Shown here in pieces: positions 54,825-63,779 of a DNA stretch of 64,000 bases. Made by a program: the position numbers and the translations under genes. The stretch comes from Janthinobacterium rivuli (GTDB lineage Bacteria > Pseudomonadota > Gammaproteobacteria > Burkholderiales > Burkholderiaceae_D), in assembly GCF_009208735.1 (NCBI RefSeq), contig NZ_WFLJ01000009.1:220131-284130 (forward strand). The letters are read 5' to 3'. Every line of letters starts with the position of its first letter. The stretch's first letter is position 1. Under the pieces are notes generated by a model. That model saw nothing but the letters and a program-made list of their open reading frames with translations. It ran no database searches and had not been told where the DNA came from.

Positions 54825-55099
54825 TATTTCTTAGCCTTTTTGTCAGCTGCATGGCCCTTGAACGTACGGGTCAGTGCGAATTCGCCGAGCTTGTGACCAA
54901 CCATGTTTTCGGAAACATAAACCGGCACGTGCAGCTTGCCGTTATGCACCGCGATCGTCAGGCCGATGAAGTCAGGCATGATTGTCGAACGACGCGACCA
55001 GGTTTTGATTGGCTTTTTGTCTTTGGCTGCTTGCGCGGCTTCAACTTTTTTCACCAGGTGGGCGTCACAGAACGGCCCTTTTTTCAATGAACGTGTCAT
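54824..55099 (-). CDS. rpsS: Ribosomal protein uS19
   Basis: 91 residues, beginning [10 protein letters not shown]. The motifs [13 protein letters not shown] and G-H-K-L-G-E-F identify it. It is in the 30S head. Confidence 0.98.
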   Translation of the reverse strand: MTRSLKKGPFCDAHLVKKVEAAQAAKDKKPIKTWSRRSTIMPDFIGLTIAVHNGKLHVPVYVSENMVGHKLGEFALTRTFKGHAADKKAKK

Positions 55100-55109
55100 G
55101 TGCTACCCC

Positions 55110-55937
55110 TTATTTCTTGCCGCGGCGCGAGACGATCATGGAAGTAGTACGCTTGTTGCTGCGTGTCTTCTTACCCTTAGTCTGTTGGCCCCAAGGCGAA
55201 ACTGGATGACGACCAGCTGCTGTTTTACCTTCACCACCACCGTGCGGGTGATCGACCGGGTTCATGACCACACCGCGAACGGTAGGACGAACACCGCGCC
55301 AGCGCATCGCGCCAGCTTTACCGATTTTACGCAGGCTGTGCTCGGCATTGCCGACTTCACCAACCGTTGCACGGCACTCGATGTGCACGCGACGTACTTC
55401 ACCCGAGCGCAGACGCACTTGAGCGTAGGTACCTTCACGTGCCATCAGCACAACGCCAGCGCCAGCGGTACGTGCCATTTGAGCACCTTTACCTGGCAGC
55501 ATTTCGACGCAATGCATCACGGTACCGACTGGGATGTTACGGATTGGCAAGCAGTTACCCGATTTGATCGGTGCTTCCGAACCGTTCATCACGCTGTCGC
55601 CAACGGCCATGCCTTTGGTTGCGATGATGTAGTGACGCTCGCCGTCGGCGTAGCACAACAGAGCGATATTCGCGGTGCGGTTTGGATCGTATTCGATACG
55701 TTCCACTTTCGCTGGAATACCATCTTTGGTGCGCTTGAAGTCGATCAAGCGATAGTGTTGCTTGTGACCACCACCGATATGACGGGTGGTGATGTGACCG
55801 TTGTTGTTACGACCAGCGGTCTTGGATTTCTTTTCAACCAGGGCAGCGAACGGACGACCTTTGTACAGGTCGGCATTCACCACCTTCACCATGCCGCGAC
55901 GGCCTGGCGAGGTTGGTTTCATCTTAACGAGTGCCAT
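55110..55937 (-). CDS. rplB: Ribosomal protein uL2
   Basis: 275 residues from ATG 55937, which overlaps the rplW stop by one base; the longer frame is rejected because [14 protein letters not shown] is the family start. The catalytic-centre-proximal motif [10 protein letters not shown] is present. Confidence 0.98.
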   Translation of the reverse strand: MALVKMKPTSPGRRGMVKVVNADLYKGRPFAALVEKKSKTAGRNNNGHITTRHIGGGHKQHYRLIDFKRTKDGIPAKVERIEYDPNRTANIALLCYADGERHYIIATKGMAVGDSVMNGSEAPIKSGNCLPIRNIPVGTVMHCVEMLPGKGAQMARTAGAGVVLMAREGTYAQVRLRSGEVRRVHIECRATVGEVGNAEHSLRKIGKAGAMRWRGVRPTVRGVVMNPVDHPHGGGEGKTAAGRHPVSPWGQQTKGKKTRSNKRTTSMIVSRRGKK

Positions 55938-56254
55938 TATGCAGCCTCCTCGGAGAAGTTGATTTCCTGGCCAGGCTTCAGGCACACGAAAGCACGCTTG
56001 GTATGGTTACGACGACCGTTGAACTTGCCGGTGCGCTTTTGCTTACCTTCGCGGTTTGCAGTTTGCACGGACAGAACTTCAACCTTGAACAGCAGTTCGA
56101 CCGCTGCCTTGATTTCAGGCTTGGTTGCATCCGGCAGTACGCGGAATACAATTTGCTCGTTCTTTTCCGCGACCATGGTGGCCTTTTCGGAAATCACGGG
56201 CGCCAACAGCACCTTCATCAAGCGTTCTTCGCTATGTTTCAAAATCGCGCTCAT
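55937..56254 (-). CDS. rplW: Ribosomal protein uL23
   Basis: 105 residues with a P-V-I-S-E-K-A-T motif. It is the exit-tunnel docking site for trigger factor and SRP. The start overlaps the rplD stop by 4 bases. Confidence 0.98.
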   Translation of the reverse strand: MSAILKHSEERLMKVLLAPVISEKATMVAEKNEQIVFRVLPDATKPEIKAAVELLFKVEVLSVQTANREGKQKRTGKFNGRRNHTKRAFVCLKPGQEINFSEEAA

Positions 56255-56871
56255 GCCAGCATCTCCTCAATCTTGGCCAATGCAGCTTTGGTGACCAGGA
56301 TCTTCTTGTAGAACACCAGGGACATCGGGTCTGCGTGACGTGGCTCAACGACGAGTACGTTAGGCAGGTTGCGCGATGCCAGTTCCAGGTTTTCGTTCAG
56401 AACGTCGGTGATGATCAGAACCGAATCAAAGCCCAGGCCGTTCAATTTTTGCGACAGCAGCTTGGTTTTTGGCGCGTCGATCGTCAGATCGTCGATGACG
56501 ATCAGGCGCTCTTCGCGAGCCAGCTGCGACAGGATCGAGCAGATACCTGCGCGATACATTTTTTTGTTCACTTTGTGGGTGAAGTTTTCGTCAGGCGAGT
56601 TCGGGAAAATCCGACCACCGCCGCGCCACAGTGGCGACGACGACATACCAGCACGAGCGCGGCCGGTACCTTTTTGGCGCCATGGCTTTTTCGTCGTGTG
56701 GTGAACTTCTTCACGGTCTTTTTGCTTGCGGTTACCACTACGTGCATTCGCTTGATAAGCGATGACGACTTGGTGGATCAGCGCTTCATTGTAGTCACGG
56801 CCGAAAATCGTATCGGCTGCAGCAACGTTCGAGGCGGCTTGACCTTGCGCATTCAGAAGCTTGAGTTCCAT
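56251..56871 (-). CDS. rplD: Ribosomal protein uL4
   Basis: 206 residues with the tunnel loop [11 protein letters not shown]. In E. coli it is the S10 operon autoregulator, acting on the leader upstream of rpsJ. Here rpsJ lies elsewhere, so any L4 control would have to act at the rplC leader (57532 to about 57618). It starts 3 bases after rplC. Confidence 0.98.
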   Translation of the reverse strand: MELKLLNAQGQAASNVAAADTIFGRDYNEALIHQVVIAYQANARSGNRKQKDREEVHHTTKKPWRQKGTGRARAGMSSSPLWRGGGRIFPNSPDENFTHKVNKKMYRAGICSILSQLAREERLIVIDDLTIDAPKTKLLSQKLNGLGFDSVLIITDVLNENLELASRNLPNVLVVEPRHADPMSLVFYKKILVTKAALAKIEEMLA

Positions 56872-56874
56872 CGT

Positions 56875-57531
56875 TTAAGCTCCCTTCTTGGCTTTGGTTT
56901 TGATGGCTGGCGAGACAACTACCTGGCCATTTTTCGCACCTGGAATCGCGCCTTTGACCAGCAGCAGCTGACGGTCGGCATCGATACGGGCGATCACGAG
57001 GTTCTGGATCGTACGGTTGACGTCACCCAGATGACCGGTCATGCGCTTACCAGGGAAAACGCGACCTGGATCTTGTGCCATACCGATGGAACCTGGAACG
57101 TTGTGCGAACGCGAGTTACCGTGCGTTGCACGGCCAGAAGCGAAGTGGTAACGTTTGATAACGCCTGCATAGCCTTTACCGATGGTAACGCCTTGCACGT
57201 CGATCTTTTGACCGACTTCGAACAGGGAAGCAGCGACAACATCGCCAGCTTTCAGTTCAGCGGCTTTGGCAGCGTCGACACGGAACTCTTTCAACAGAGT
57301 ACCGGCTTCAACACCAGCTTTAGCGTGATGACCAGCAACAGCTTTGGTCACGCGGGAAGCGCGACGTTGACCGAATGCGACCTGAACAGCGGAGTAACCA
57401 TCTGTTTCAGGGGTTTTGATTTGCGCAACACGGTTGTTCGATACGTCCAACACGGTGACCGGGATCGAATCCCCTTCATCCGTGAAAATGCGCATCATAC
57501 CAACCTTGCGACCGAGAAGGCCTAGGCTCAT
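56875..57531 (-). CDS. rplC: Ribosomal protein uL3
   Basis: 218 residues with [11 protein letters not shown] at the start and [13 protein letters not shown], including the methylatable Gln region ([12 protein letters not shown]). It is now the first gene of the transcript, because rpsJ is about 5.7 kb upstream beyond creBCD. Confidence 0.98.
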   Translation of the reverse strand: MSLGLLGRKVGMMRIFTDEGDSIPVTVLDVSNNRVAQIKTPETDGYSAVQVAFGQRRASRVTKAVAGHHAKAGVEAGTLLKEFRVDAAKAAELKAGDVVAASLFEVGQKIDVQGVTIGKGYAGVIKRYHFASGRATHGNSRSHNVPGSIGMAQDPGRVFPGKRMTGHLGDVNRTIQNLVIARIDADRQLLLVKGAIPGAKNGQVVVSPAIKTKAKKGA

Positions 57532-57624
57532 TTTTTCTCCATTCCCACCTGCGATTGGGCGGGGCTTGTTTAACTACAAAGTAACGTAGGACTCAAAAAA
57601 GACGAATCCATACCGAAGCCGGCT

Positions 57625-57653
57625 AGTATATAGCACAAAAACCCTTGACGCAA
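57625..57653 (-). promoter_or_regulatory. Candidate promoter for the rplC-led ribosomal operon
   Basis: On the minus strand, TATACT (57625-57630) is preceded by a 17-base spacer and TTGCGT (57648-57653). A TG at the extended -10 position fits the overlapping TATATA. It lies about 95 bases upstream of rplC, and the 12-base block around its -10 nearly matches the one upstream of rpsJ. Confidence 0.6.
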
Positions 57654-57796
57654 CAAGTTAACACGAGGTATGTCAAAGTGTTGCGCGACGCCCCTGCGGG
57701 AGTTGTCGGGGCGTCGAAAAAGCGCTGCCGCGAGGCAACTTAACGGACGCACAGCACGGCTGCATGCGGTCTGGCGGGCGATGACAGAAACACACG

Positions 57797-57820
57797 GGGC
57801 GCACGATGGCATGTGCGCCC
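57797..57820 (-). terminator. Hairpin after creD, possible terminator
   Basis: Perfect 8-bp arms (57797-57804 and 57813-57820) with an 8-base loop lie 28 bases past the creD stop. No T-tract follows, so it is at best a weak intrinsic terminator. A second 9-bp hairpin lies at 57686-57716. Confidence 0.4.
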
Positions 57821-57847
57821 TTCCCATCCATGGTGTCCGGGCAACCC

Positions 57848-59239
57848 CTACTCCTGCGGCGCTCCTTTGCCAATCTGATACCAGTCCACCTTGCGCGTCG
57901 CCACCATGATGGCCGCCAGCACGGCGAACAGCAGGATGCTGCCCATGACCAGCGCGTTGTTTTCCGAGTTCAGCAAACCATACAGCGCGCCATACAGCAT
58001 CGTCAGCGCCAGGCCGAAGCCGATGCCGCGCCAGGCGTTGTGCAGCACGTGCATCAGGTAAAAGCTGGTCAGCACGATACAGGCGGCGCTGGCGATCAGG
58101 TAGGCGGCCAGGAAGGCGATATGCTCGGCCAGGCCCACCAGCAGCAGGAAGAAGATCACCAGCGACAGGCCCACCAGCAGGTACTGCACCGGGTGGATCG
58201 GCAGGCTCTTCAAAATTTCAAAGATGAAGAAAGCGGCAAAGGTCAGCGCCACGAACAGCAAGCCATATTTGGTGGCCCGGTCCGATTGCGAATACACGTT
58301 CACCGGCTCGATGAAGCCGACGCTGAAGCGGTCGATCTGGCCCAGCGGCGCGCTGTCGGGCACCTTGAACTCGCCTTCGATGCTGCTCAGCTGCGTTTGC
58401 GCATTGGTGGCCAGCGACGAGATATTCCATTCGACTTGAAAGCCATCGGCGTTGATCTGGCGATTCTTCGGCGACGGCAGGAAGCGCCCGCCAAACTGCG
58501 GATGGGGCCAGTTCGACTTGATGCTGATCTGGCTATTTTTTGCCACCGGCACGAAATGCTGGCGTTCGATGCCGTCGAGACCCAGGTCAAAGCTGAATTT
58601 CACCTGTTGCGCCTGTGCCAGCGGGATGGCGCCCAGCGGCGCGTGCAGCCCGCTGCGGAAGGCAAACAGGTCGGTGCCCTGCTCGAACTCGATCTGGCGC
58701 CCACCCCAATCGATTTTCGGGATATTGCGGATGCCGCGCACGTCCTCGATGGACAGCGCGACGAACGGTTCGCCCAGAGTGACGCGCGAATCCGGCGACT
58801 TGCGCGGCAACTGCGTGCTGGCCGGCACCGTGAAGTCGCCCCTGAACGCATGCTGACCGCTGTACACCAGCACCTGGTGGATGCCGCGGTAGCGGCGGTC
58901 GGTCTCGATGGTGCCGTCCTGCAGCAAGAAGTTCGGATACACGAGCAGGCGGCGCTGCGCCGTGCGGTGCAGCAACTCCGTGCGTACGGGCGCTTTTACT
59001 TCCTTGTCATCGCCCCTGGCCACCTCCACGCGCTCTTCGTACTGCTCCGTGTAGGGAATCACCAGGATGGGACCGATGATGGTTTGTTCGCGCACCGAAT
59101 CGGCGGCGATGCTGTTGACGGCTTCCTGGCGGAATTCCATCCGCTCCTTGATCGTTTCCTGAATCATCAGCAAAGGCAGGCCGATCACCAGCATCAGGCC
59201 GAACACGATCAACGCTTTGACGAATAGAGTTTTTTGCAT
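57848..59239 (-). CDS. creD: Inner-membrane protein CreD
   Basis: 463 residues. An N-terminal membrane helix (about 8-27) is followed by a large periplasmic region with G-P-I-L-V-I-P-Y (CreD hallmark) to about residue 300. Four to five C-terminal helices follow. CreD is a CreBC target linked to envelope integrity and colicin or beta-lactam response. It is last in creB-creC-creD. A 90-base gap separates it from creC. Confidence 0.92.
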   Translation of the reverse strand: MQKTLFVKALIVFGLMLVIGLPLLMIQETIKERMEFRQEAVNSIAADSVREQTIIGPILVIPYTEQYEERVEVARGDDKEVKAPVRTELLHRTAQRRLLVYPNFLLQDGTIETDRRYRGIHQVLVYSGQHAFRGDFTVPASTQLPRKSPDSRVTLGEPFVALSIEDVRGIRNIPKIDWGGRQIEFEQGTDLFAFRSGLHAPLGAIPLAQAQQVKFSFDLGLDGIERQHFVPVAKNSQISIKSNWPHPQFGGRFLPSPKNRQINADGFQVEWNISSLATNAQTQLSSIEGEFKVPDSAPLGQIDRFSVGFIEPVNVYSQSDRATKYGLLFVALTFAAFFIFEILKSLPIHPVQYLLVGLSLVIFFLLLVGLAEHIAFLAAYLIASAACIVLTSFYLMHVLHNAWRGIGFGLALTMLYGALYGLLNSENNALVMGSILLFAVLAAIMVATRKVDWYQIGKGAPQE

Positions 59240-59329
59240 GGCGTATCCTTGAAGTGAGGATGCCAGTGTAAAAAAACCATGTGCGCTGAATGTGCGTTGC
59301 GTGTGAAGTCCGGAAATAATTGCATGGCG

Positions 59330-60751
59330 CTACGCCAGCGGCAGGCGCAGGCACGCGCAGGCGCCGCCCTCCGGATGATTGAGCACCTCGACCGTGCCGC
59401 CATGCAGGGAAGCGACCTCGCGCACAAAGGGCAAGCCCAGGCCCGTGCTCTTGCCGGCGCTCGGGCGCGGCAGGGAATAAAAGCGCTCGAAGACGCGCTC
59501 GAGCGCATACGCGGGAATGCCTGCGCCGCGGTCGCGCACGACAATGTCCACATGCGCGCCCTGGCGCCGCGCCGTCAGATCGATGCAGCTGCCGGGCGGC
59601 GCAAAACCGGTCGCGTTGTCGAGCAGATTGCCCAGCGCCTGACGCAGCAGCAGGGCGTCGCCGGCCACGCTCAGCTCGTCGGCATCGAGCCGCAACTGCA
59701 CGCCGCGTACCGCCAGGCTGGCGGCCGCGTCCTGCGCCACTTGCGCCAGCAGGGGCCCCAGCGCGAGGCGCTCGGGGTTGTCCAGGCGCTGCTGCTTTTC
59801 CACGCGCACCAGGGCCAGCAGCTTGTCGATCAGCTGCCGCTGGCGCGCATTCTGTTCCAGGATGCTGGCCAGGAACTGGCGGCGCTCGGCCGGCGGCATG
59901 TCTTCCTGCAACAGTTCGGCCGAGGCCTGGATGGCGGCGATCGGGCTTTTCAATTCATGCGCCAGGGTATGCATCAGCTGCTCCACATATTCCTTGCCCT
60001 CGAGGCGCGTGCGCATCGCCTGCAGGGCCCGGCCCAGGGTGCCGATCTCGTTCCTGCCCAGCGCCGGCAGCGCCACCTTGCGCCCGGCTTCCACGTCGCC
60101 GATGTAATCCATCAGCTTGCCCAGCGCATGGTGCAACCACCAGGCGAACGCCAGACCGATCAGCAGCGACAGCAGCAACAGGATGGCGCCACGCTGCAGT
60201 ATCTTGCGCTGGCTGCGTTCGACAAACGCTTGCACGCTGGCATTCGGCTTGGCCACCGTCAGCACGCCGATCACCTCGCTGCCATCGCGGATCGGCGCGG
60301 CCACGTGCATCACCGTCGACATCTCGTCGTCCGGCCGGGTGCGCGTGCTGCGCGCGCCATATTTACCTTGCAAGGTCAGATACACGTCATTCCAGCGCGC
60401 ATAGTCGCGCCCCACGTCGCGCCCGCTGGAGTCGAACAGCACGATGCCGCGCCGGTCCGTAATGTAGATGCGGTAATCGAGCGTGCGCTTGCGTACGCCA
60501 TTGATATTGACGTCCACGCCATGGCGCGCGTAATCCTGCATGCGTTCGGCCACGGGCGACTGCGCCAGCGTGCCCGCCTTCACGTCGGGCGCCACCAGGC
60601 TGGCCAGCAGTTGCGAAGTATCGACCAGGGTGTCTTCCAGGGTCGAGCGCACACCGGGCTTGACCTGCTCCATGAACACATTCAGCAAGAACCACGCGGC
60701 CAGGCCGACGATCAGGAAATAGCCCAGCAGGATGCGCAGGCCGATCTTCAT
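59330..60751 (-). CDS. creC: Sensor histidine kinase CreC
   Basis: 473 residues from ATG 60751, matching the E. coli length; the frame is open upstream in creB. TM1 is at about 7-24. A periplasmic domain with the D-R-R-G-I-V-L-F-D-S-S-G-R-D-V-G motif typical of CreC and TM2 at about 186-205 follow. Then come HAMP, the H-box A-H-E-L-K-S-P (His265) and the G boxes R-D-R-G-A-G-I and G-L-G-L. It overlaps the creB stop by 4 bases. Confidence 0.92.
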   Translation of the reverse strand: MKIGLRILLGYFLIVGLAAWFLLNVFMEQVKPGVRSTLEDTLVDTSQLLASLVAPDVKAGTLAQSPVAERMQDYARHGVDVNINGVRKRTLDYRIYITDRRGIVLFDSSGRDVGRDYARWNDVYLTLQGKYGARSTRTRPDDEMSTVMHVAAPIRDGSEVIGVLTVAKPNASVQAFVERSQRKILQRGAILLLLSLLIGLAFAWWLHHALGKLMDYIGDVEAGRKVALPALGRNEIGTLGRALQAMRTRLEGKEYVEQLMHTLAHELKSPIAAIQASAELLQEDMPPAERRQFLASILEQNARQRQLIDKLLALVRVEKQQRLDNPERLALGPLLAQVAQDAAASLAVRGVQLRLDADELSVAGDALLLRQALGNLLDNATGFAPPGSCIDLTARRQGAHVDIVVRDRGAGIPAYALERVFERFYSLPRPSAGKSTGLGLPFVREVASLHGGTVEVLNHPEGGACACLRLPLA

Positions 60752-61479
60752 GCGCCGGCCAGGCTGTAGCCGAGGCCACGGTGGGTCTGGATGGGGTCGA
60801 CCTGCGCATCGATGGCACGCAGCTTGGCGCGCAGCGATTTGACGTGCGCGTCGACGGTGCGCTCGAGCGTGTCGGGCGCACCGCTCCACACGCGCTGCAT
60901 CAGTTGCGCGCGCGACAGCACGTGACCGGGATGCGTGAGCAGGGTTTTCAGCAACAGGTATTCATAGCGGGTCAGGTCCAGCGGCTGGCCGTGAAACAGC
61001 ACTTTCGCCTCCAGCGCGCGCAATTCGAAGCGCGCCGGCGCGGTCGCGGCGACAGGCGCGGCTATCGTCATGCCAGTCTCGCGGGGCGCTTGCGCGACAC
61101 CGGCGCGGCGCAGGATGACGCGGATGCGCGCCACCAGTTCGCGCGGCGAAAACGGTTTGGTGACGTAGTCATCGGCGCCGATTTCCAGGCCGACGATACG
61201 GTCGATCTCGTCGCTGCGGGCTGTCAGGAAGATCACCGGCAGCTCGGAAAACTGGCGCAGCCGGCGGCACACTTCCAGCCCGCTCATGTCGGGCAAGCCC
61301 ACGTCGAGCACCACCAGAACGGGCATCTGCGCCGCTTCGCCGGGCGTTGGGCGCAGCGCGGCCAGGGCTTGCTCGCCCAACATCACATGGCGCGGCGTAA
61401 AGCCGTCCGTGCGCAAGGCATAGGCGATGCTGTCGGCAATCGCCTGTTCATCTTCCACGATCAGGACAGTCTTGGACAT
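60748..61479 (-). CDS. creB: Response regulator CreB (OmpR family)
   Basis: 243 residues from ATG 61479 (ATG 61494 is an alternative; neither has a good ribosome binding site). The receiver has E9-D10 and phospho-acceptor D59 in V-L-D-V-G-L-P. The winged helix at the C-terminus has R-A-Q-L-M-Q-R-V-W and H-V-K-S-L-R-A-K-L. A spacer of about 15 residues with Ala-rich sequence lies between the domains. It leads creBCD, which has been placed between rpsJ and rplC. Confidence 0.92.
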   Translation of the reverse strand: MSKTVLIVEDEQAIADSIAYALRTDGFTPRHVMLGEQALAALRPTPGEAAQMPVLVVLDVGLPDMSGLEVCRRLRQFSELPVIFLTARSDEIDRIVGLEIGADDYVTKPFSPRELVARIRVILRRAGVAQAPRETGMTIAAPVAATAPARFELRALEAKVLFHGQPLDLTRYEYLLLKTLLTHPGHVLSRAQLMQRVWSGAPDTLERTVDAHVKSLRAKLRAIDAQVDPIQTHRGLGYSLAGA

Positions 61480-61654
61480 GGCGGCGGCAAGCATTAGTGG
61501 ACAGACCCGGAGTATCCCTGAAGCACGCAAGCGGCGTCAATCGCGCGCCTCGCGCTGCGCCGGCAAAAAGCCACCCTGCCCAAAAAACTTATAGTATATT
61601 TATCGCAGCATGACTCCACTGATACACCGTGTCCAACACCCGTCCGAGGAGACT

Positions 61655-62203
61655 ATGAAGAACCATACCATCAGCCTGCTATGCGCCGTCAGCCTGCTGG
61701 CCGCCTGCGCGGCGCCAGCGACGCTCACCACCTCCAACGCCCAACACGACGCCTGCAACGCGGCCGAGCTCAAAGGCCAGTTTGGCGAAGCGGAACTGGC
61801 CTGCGTACAGGCGCTGCGCAGCGCCGAGCAGGCCGGGGCCAGCGCCGACATCCTCTCGCAGCGCCAGTACAACCTGGGCCGCATCAAGCGCCTGCAGGGC
61901 AAGAATGCCGAAGCGGAGCAGTTGTACCGGCAAGCCCTGGCCACGGAAGAAACGGCGCAGCCACGCAGCGATGCGCGCGTCGGCCGCCGCATGGTGGAAC
62001 TGGCCTCGGCGCTGGCGGCGCAAGGCAAGTGGCAGGAAGGCACGGCCTACCTGGAAAAAGTGCTGCCGCTGCTGCCGAAGCTGTCGCCCGCCTCGCGCAC
62101 GTACTCGGCGCAAGTGCTGCGCCAGTATGCCGGCCACTTGCAGGGCGGCCCGCAGGCGGCGCTCGGCAATCGCTTCGACGCGGTGGCGGCCAGCCTGCAA
62201 TAA
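61655..62203 (+). CDS. TPR-containing lipoprotein of unknown function
   Basis: 182 residues from ATG 61655, which follows GAGGAG. The signal ends in lipobox L-A-A-C (Cys18). The mature part is helical with tetratricopeptide-like units (about 45-150: Y-N-L-G-R-I-K-R-L-Q-G-K-N-A-E-A-E-Q-L-Y-R-Q-A-L-A). It is divergent from creB and convergent with the DUF817 gene, with an A/T-rich stretch (61590-61600) that could hold its -10. Within the rpsJ-rplC insertion it is the only plus-strand gene. Confidence 0.75.
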   Translation: MKNHTISLLCAVSLLAACAAPATLTTSNAQHDACNAAELKGQFGEAELACVQALRSAEQAGASADILSQRQYNLGRIKRLQGKNAEAEQLYRQALATEETAQPRSDARVGRRMVELASALAAQGKWQEGTAYLEKVLPLLPKLSPASRTYSAQVLRQYAGHLQGGPQAALGNRFDAVAASLQ

Positions 62204-62222
62204 GAGACTTGCGTCGCCCGGC

Positions 62223-63068
62223 CTAGGGCTGCGCGACGTGGATGCGGGCCTTGATGTGCTTGAGGTGGGCCACGATGGTGAACGTCATCACCACCAGCAG
62301 CGACCATGAACTCCATTTGCTGACATGCACGGCCGACCACGCGCCAAGCTGGTTCGGATAGCGCCACACGCCCCAGAAGGTGCTGATGTTTTCGGCCAGC
62401 CAGATGAAGAAGCCGACCAGCACGAAACCGAGCAGCAAGGGCATGCTGCGGTCGCGGTCGAGCGGACGGAACACCACCGTGGTGCGCGCGTACAAGCCCA
62501 GCGCGCAGGCGGCCAGGTACCAGCGATAGTCGCCGATGTAGTGATGGGTGAAGAAGTTGGCGTAGATCAGCAGCGCGATCAGCACCGCCATCCAGTACGG
62601 CGGATGGTGGCGAATCCGCATGTCGAGCAGGCGCCATGTCTGGATGATGTAGCTGCCGACGGCCGCATACATGAAGCCGGAAAACAGGGGGACGCCGAAC
62701 ACCTTGCTGTAGGCGAAGTCGGGATAGCTCCACGACTGGATCGTCCCCGATACCTTGAACACTTCCAGCGCGAAGCCGACCGCATGAAACAGGCAGATGG
62801 CCTTCAGCTCATCCCACGTTTCCAGTCCGCTCCACAGCATCGCGCCCTGGATCGCCAGCGCCGCCAGCAGCAGCACGTCATAACGCGGCAGGCCGAACAG
62901 GCCGGCGCGTGGCACCAGGAACACGGTGGCGAAAAACAGCCCCACGAACAGGCACGACCTCGCCTCCTTGATGCCGAAATACAGGAATTCGGTCAGGAAG
63001 CGCGGCCAGCCGCGCAAGCGCTGGCGGGGAGTCGCATTTAACAGGTGGGTATCGAGGGTATTGAGCAT
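62223..63068 (-). CDS. DUF817-type membrane protein
   Basis: 281 residues with about eight hydrophobic helices. Conserved-looking segments include F-L-Y-F-G-I-K-E-A-R-S-C-L-F, F-H-A-V-G-F-A-L-E-V-F-K, W-S-Y-P and F-S-G-F-M-Y-A-A-V-G-S-Y. These match my memory of DUF817 (family of unknown function; not searched). It lies between the TPR lipoprotein (convergent) and rpsJ (same strand, 214 bases upstream). Confidence 0.75.
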   Translation of the reverse strand: MLNTLDTHLLNATPRQRLRGWPRFLTEFLYFGIKEARSCLFVGLFFATVFLVPRAGLFGLPRYDVLLLAALAIQGAMLWSGLETWDELKAICLFHAVGFALEVFKVSGTIQSWSYPDFAYSKVFGVPLFSGFMYAAVGSYIIQTWRLLDMRIRHHPPYWMAVLIALLIYANFFTHHYIGDYRWYLAACALGLYARTTVVFRPLDRDRSMPLLLGFVLVGFFIWLAENISTFWGVWRYPNQLGAWSAVHVSKWSSWSLLVVMTFTIVAHLKHIKARIHVAQP

Positions 63069-63156
63069 GCGGCAACTTTATCGTCCAGCCACAGCACTGT
63101 AAAGCGGTTTTGCACGCGCACGCGGAGTCGCCCGTGTTGGGCAGGCACCAATAGCA

Positions 63157-63200
63157 ATGGGGCCGGGCGCGCTCACGGTCGTGAGCAGGCCCGGCCCCAT
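63157..63200. other. Long G+C-rich interrupted hairpin downstream of rpsJ
   Basis: A 12-bp outer stem (63157-63168 with 63189-63200), a 2x2 internal loop, and a 7-bp inner stem (63171-63177 with 63180-63186) form one very stable structure. There is no T-tract on either strand. It lies between the rpsJ stop and the DUF817 start. It may protect the 3' end of rpsJ mRNA or act as a factor-assisted terminator. Confidence 0.65.
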
Positions 63201-63282
63201 CATCAGGCAGCGGGACACCCCGCCGGCCTGGAACAGCTGTCAACACCTGATGCTACGGTGTGGTCAGCTGCCCTGGAAACTC

Positions 63283-63600
63283 TTATTGCAGTTTGATTTC
63301 AACATCAACACCAGCTGGCAGGTCCAGCTTCATCAGCGCGTCAACGGTTTTGTCCGTTGGGTCAACGATGTCCATCAGGCGTTGGTGCGTACGGATCTCG
63401 AACTGATCGCGCGAAGTTTTGTTGACGTGCGGGGAACGCAGCACATCGAAACGTTGAATACGGGTAGGCAGTGGTACTGGGCCTTTGACGACAGCGCCGG
63501 TGCGCTTCGCGGTTTCAACGATTTCCAGAGCGGACTGGTCGATCAGTTTGTAATCGAAAGCCTTCAGGCGGATACGGATTTTTTGGTTTGGTGCCGACAT
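63283..63600 (-). CDS. rpsJ: Ribosomal protein uS10 (NusE)
   Basis: 105 residues (usual 103) with [15 protein letters not shown] and the C-terminal [11 protein letters not shown]. It also serves as NusE in antitermination. An AAGGAA ribosome binding site precedes it. It is isolated: a terminator separates it from tuf upstream and a hairpin from DUF817 downstream, instead of being followed by rplC. Confidence 0.97.
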   Translation of the reverse strand: MSAPNQKIRIRLKAFDYKLIDQSALEIVETAKRTGAVVKGPVPLPTRIQRFDVLRSPHVNKTSRDQFEIRTHQRLMDIVDPTDKTVDALMKLDLPAGVDVEIKLQ

Positions 63601-63687
63601 GATATTTCCTTAAAAGAACGAACCGCGCGGTCTGCACGGCAATGAGGTCATACGGGAATTTCTGACGCAACAACCGTCAGGGTCGAC

Positions 63688-63696
63688 ATGATAGCA
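63688..63696 (-). promoter_or_regulatory. Candidate extended -10 promoter of rpsJ
   Basis: On the minus strand the sequence TGCTATCAT (63696-63688) is an extended -10 element (TG-n-TATCAT), about 90 bases before rpsJ and downstream of the tuf terminator. The block TTTTGGTGCTAT around it matches 11 of 12 bases of the block upstream of rplC. Confidence 0.5.
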
Positions 63697-63727
63697 CCAA
63701 AATGCTTGCCAACCCCGGCAGTTGAAT

Positions 63728-63766
63728 AAAAAGAAGGGCGCCGGGCGACGACGCGTCTTCTTTTAT
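63728..63766. terminator. Terminator between tuf and rpsJ
   Basis: Arms 63729-63736 and 63757-63764 form an 8-bp stem, with an inner G+C pairing, and T residues follow on the minus strand (TTTTTATTC). It ends the tuf transcript, so rpsJ needs its own promoter. Confidence 0.75.
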
Positions 63767-63779
63767 GCAGGCTTAAGAA

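Larger units (their letters stand above)
57532..57847. other. 316-bp non-coding region between rplC and creD
   Basis: It holds the candidate rplC promoter (57625-57653) with a leader of about 90 bases, a 9-bp hairpin (arms 57686-57694 and 57708-57716), and a second hairpin just after creD (57797-57820). No credible gene is seen; small open frames here lack ribosome binding sites and family features. Confidence 0.7.

Noticed and set aside
57570..57827. 85-residue minus-strand frame between rplC and creD
   Set aside because: It overlaps two hairpins and the candidate rplC promoter, lacks a ribosome binding site and has no family resemblance.
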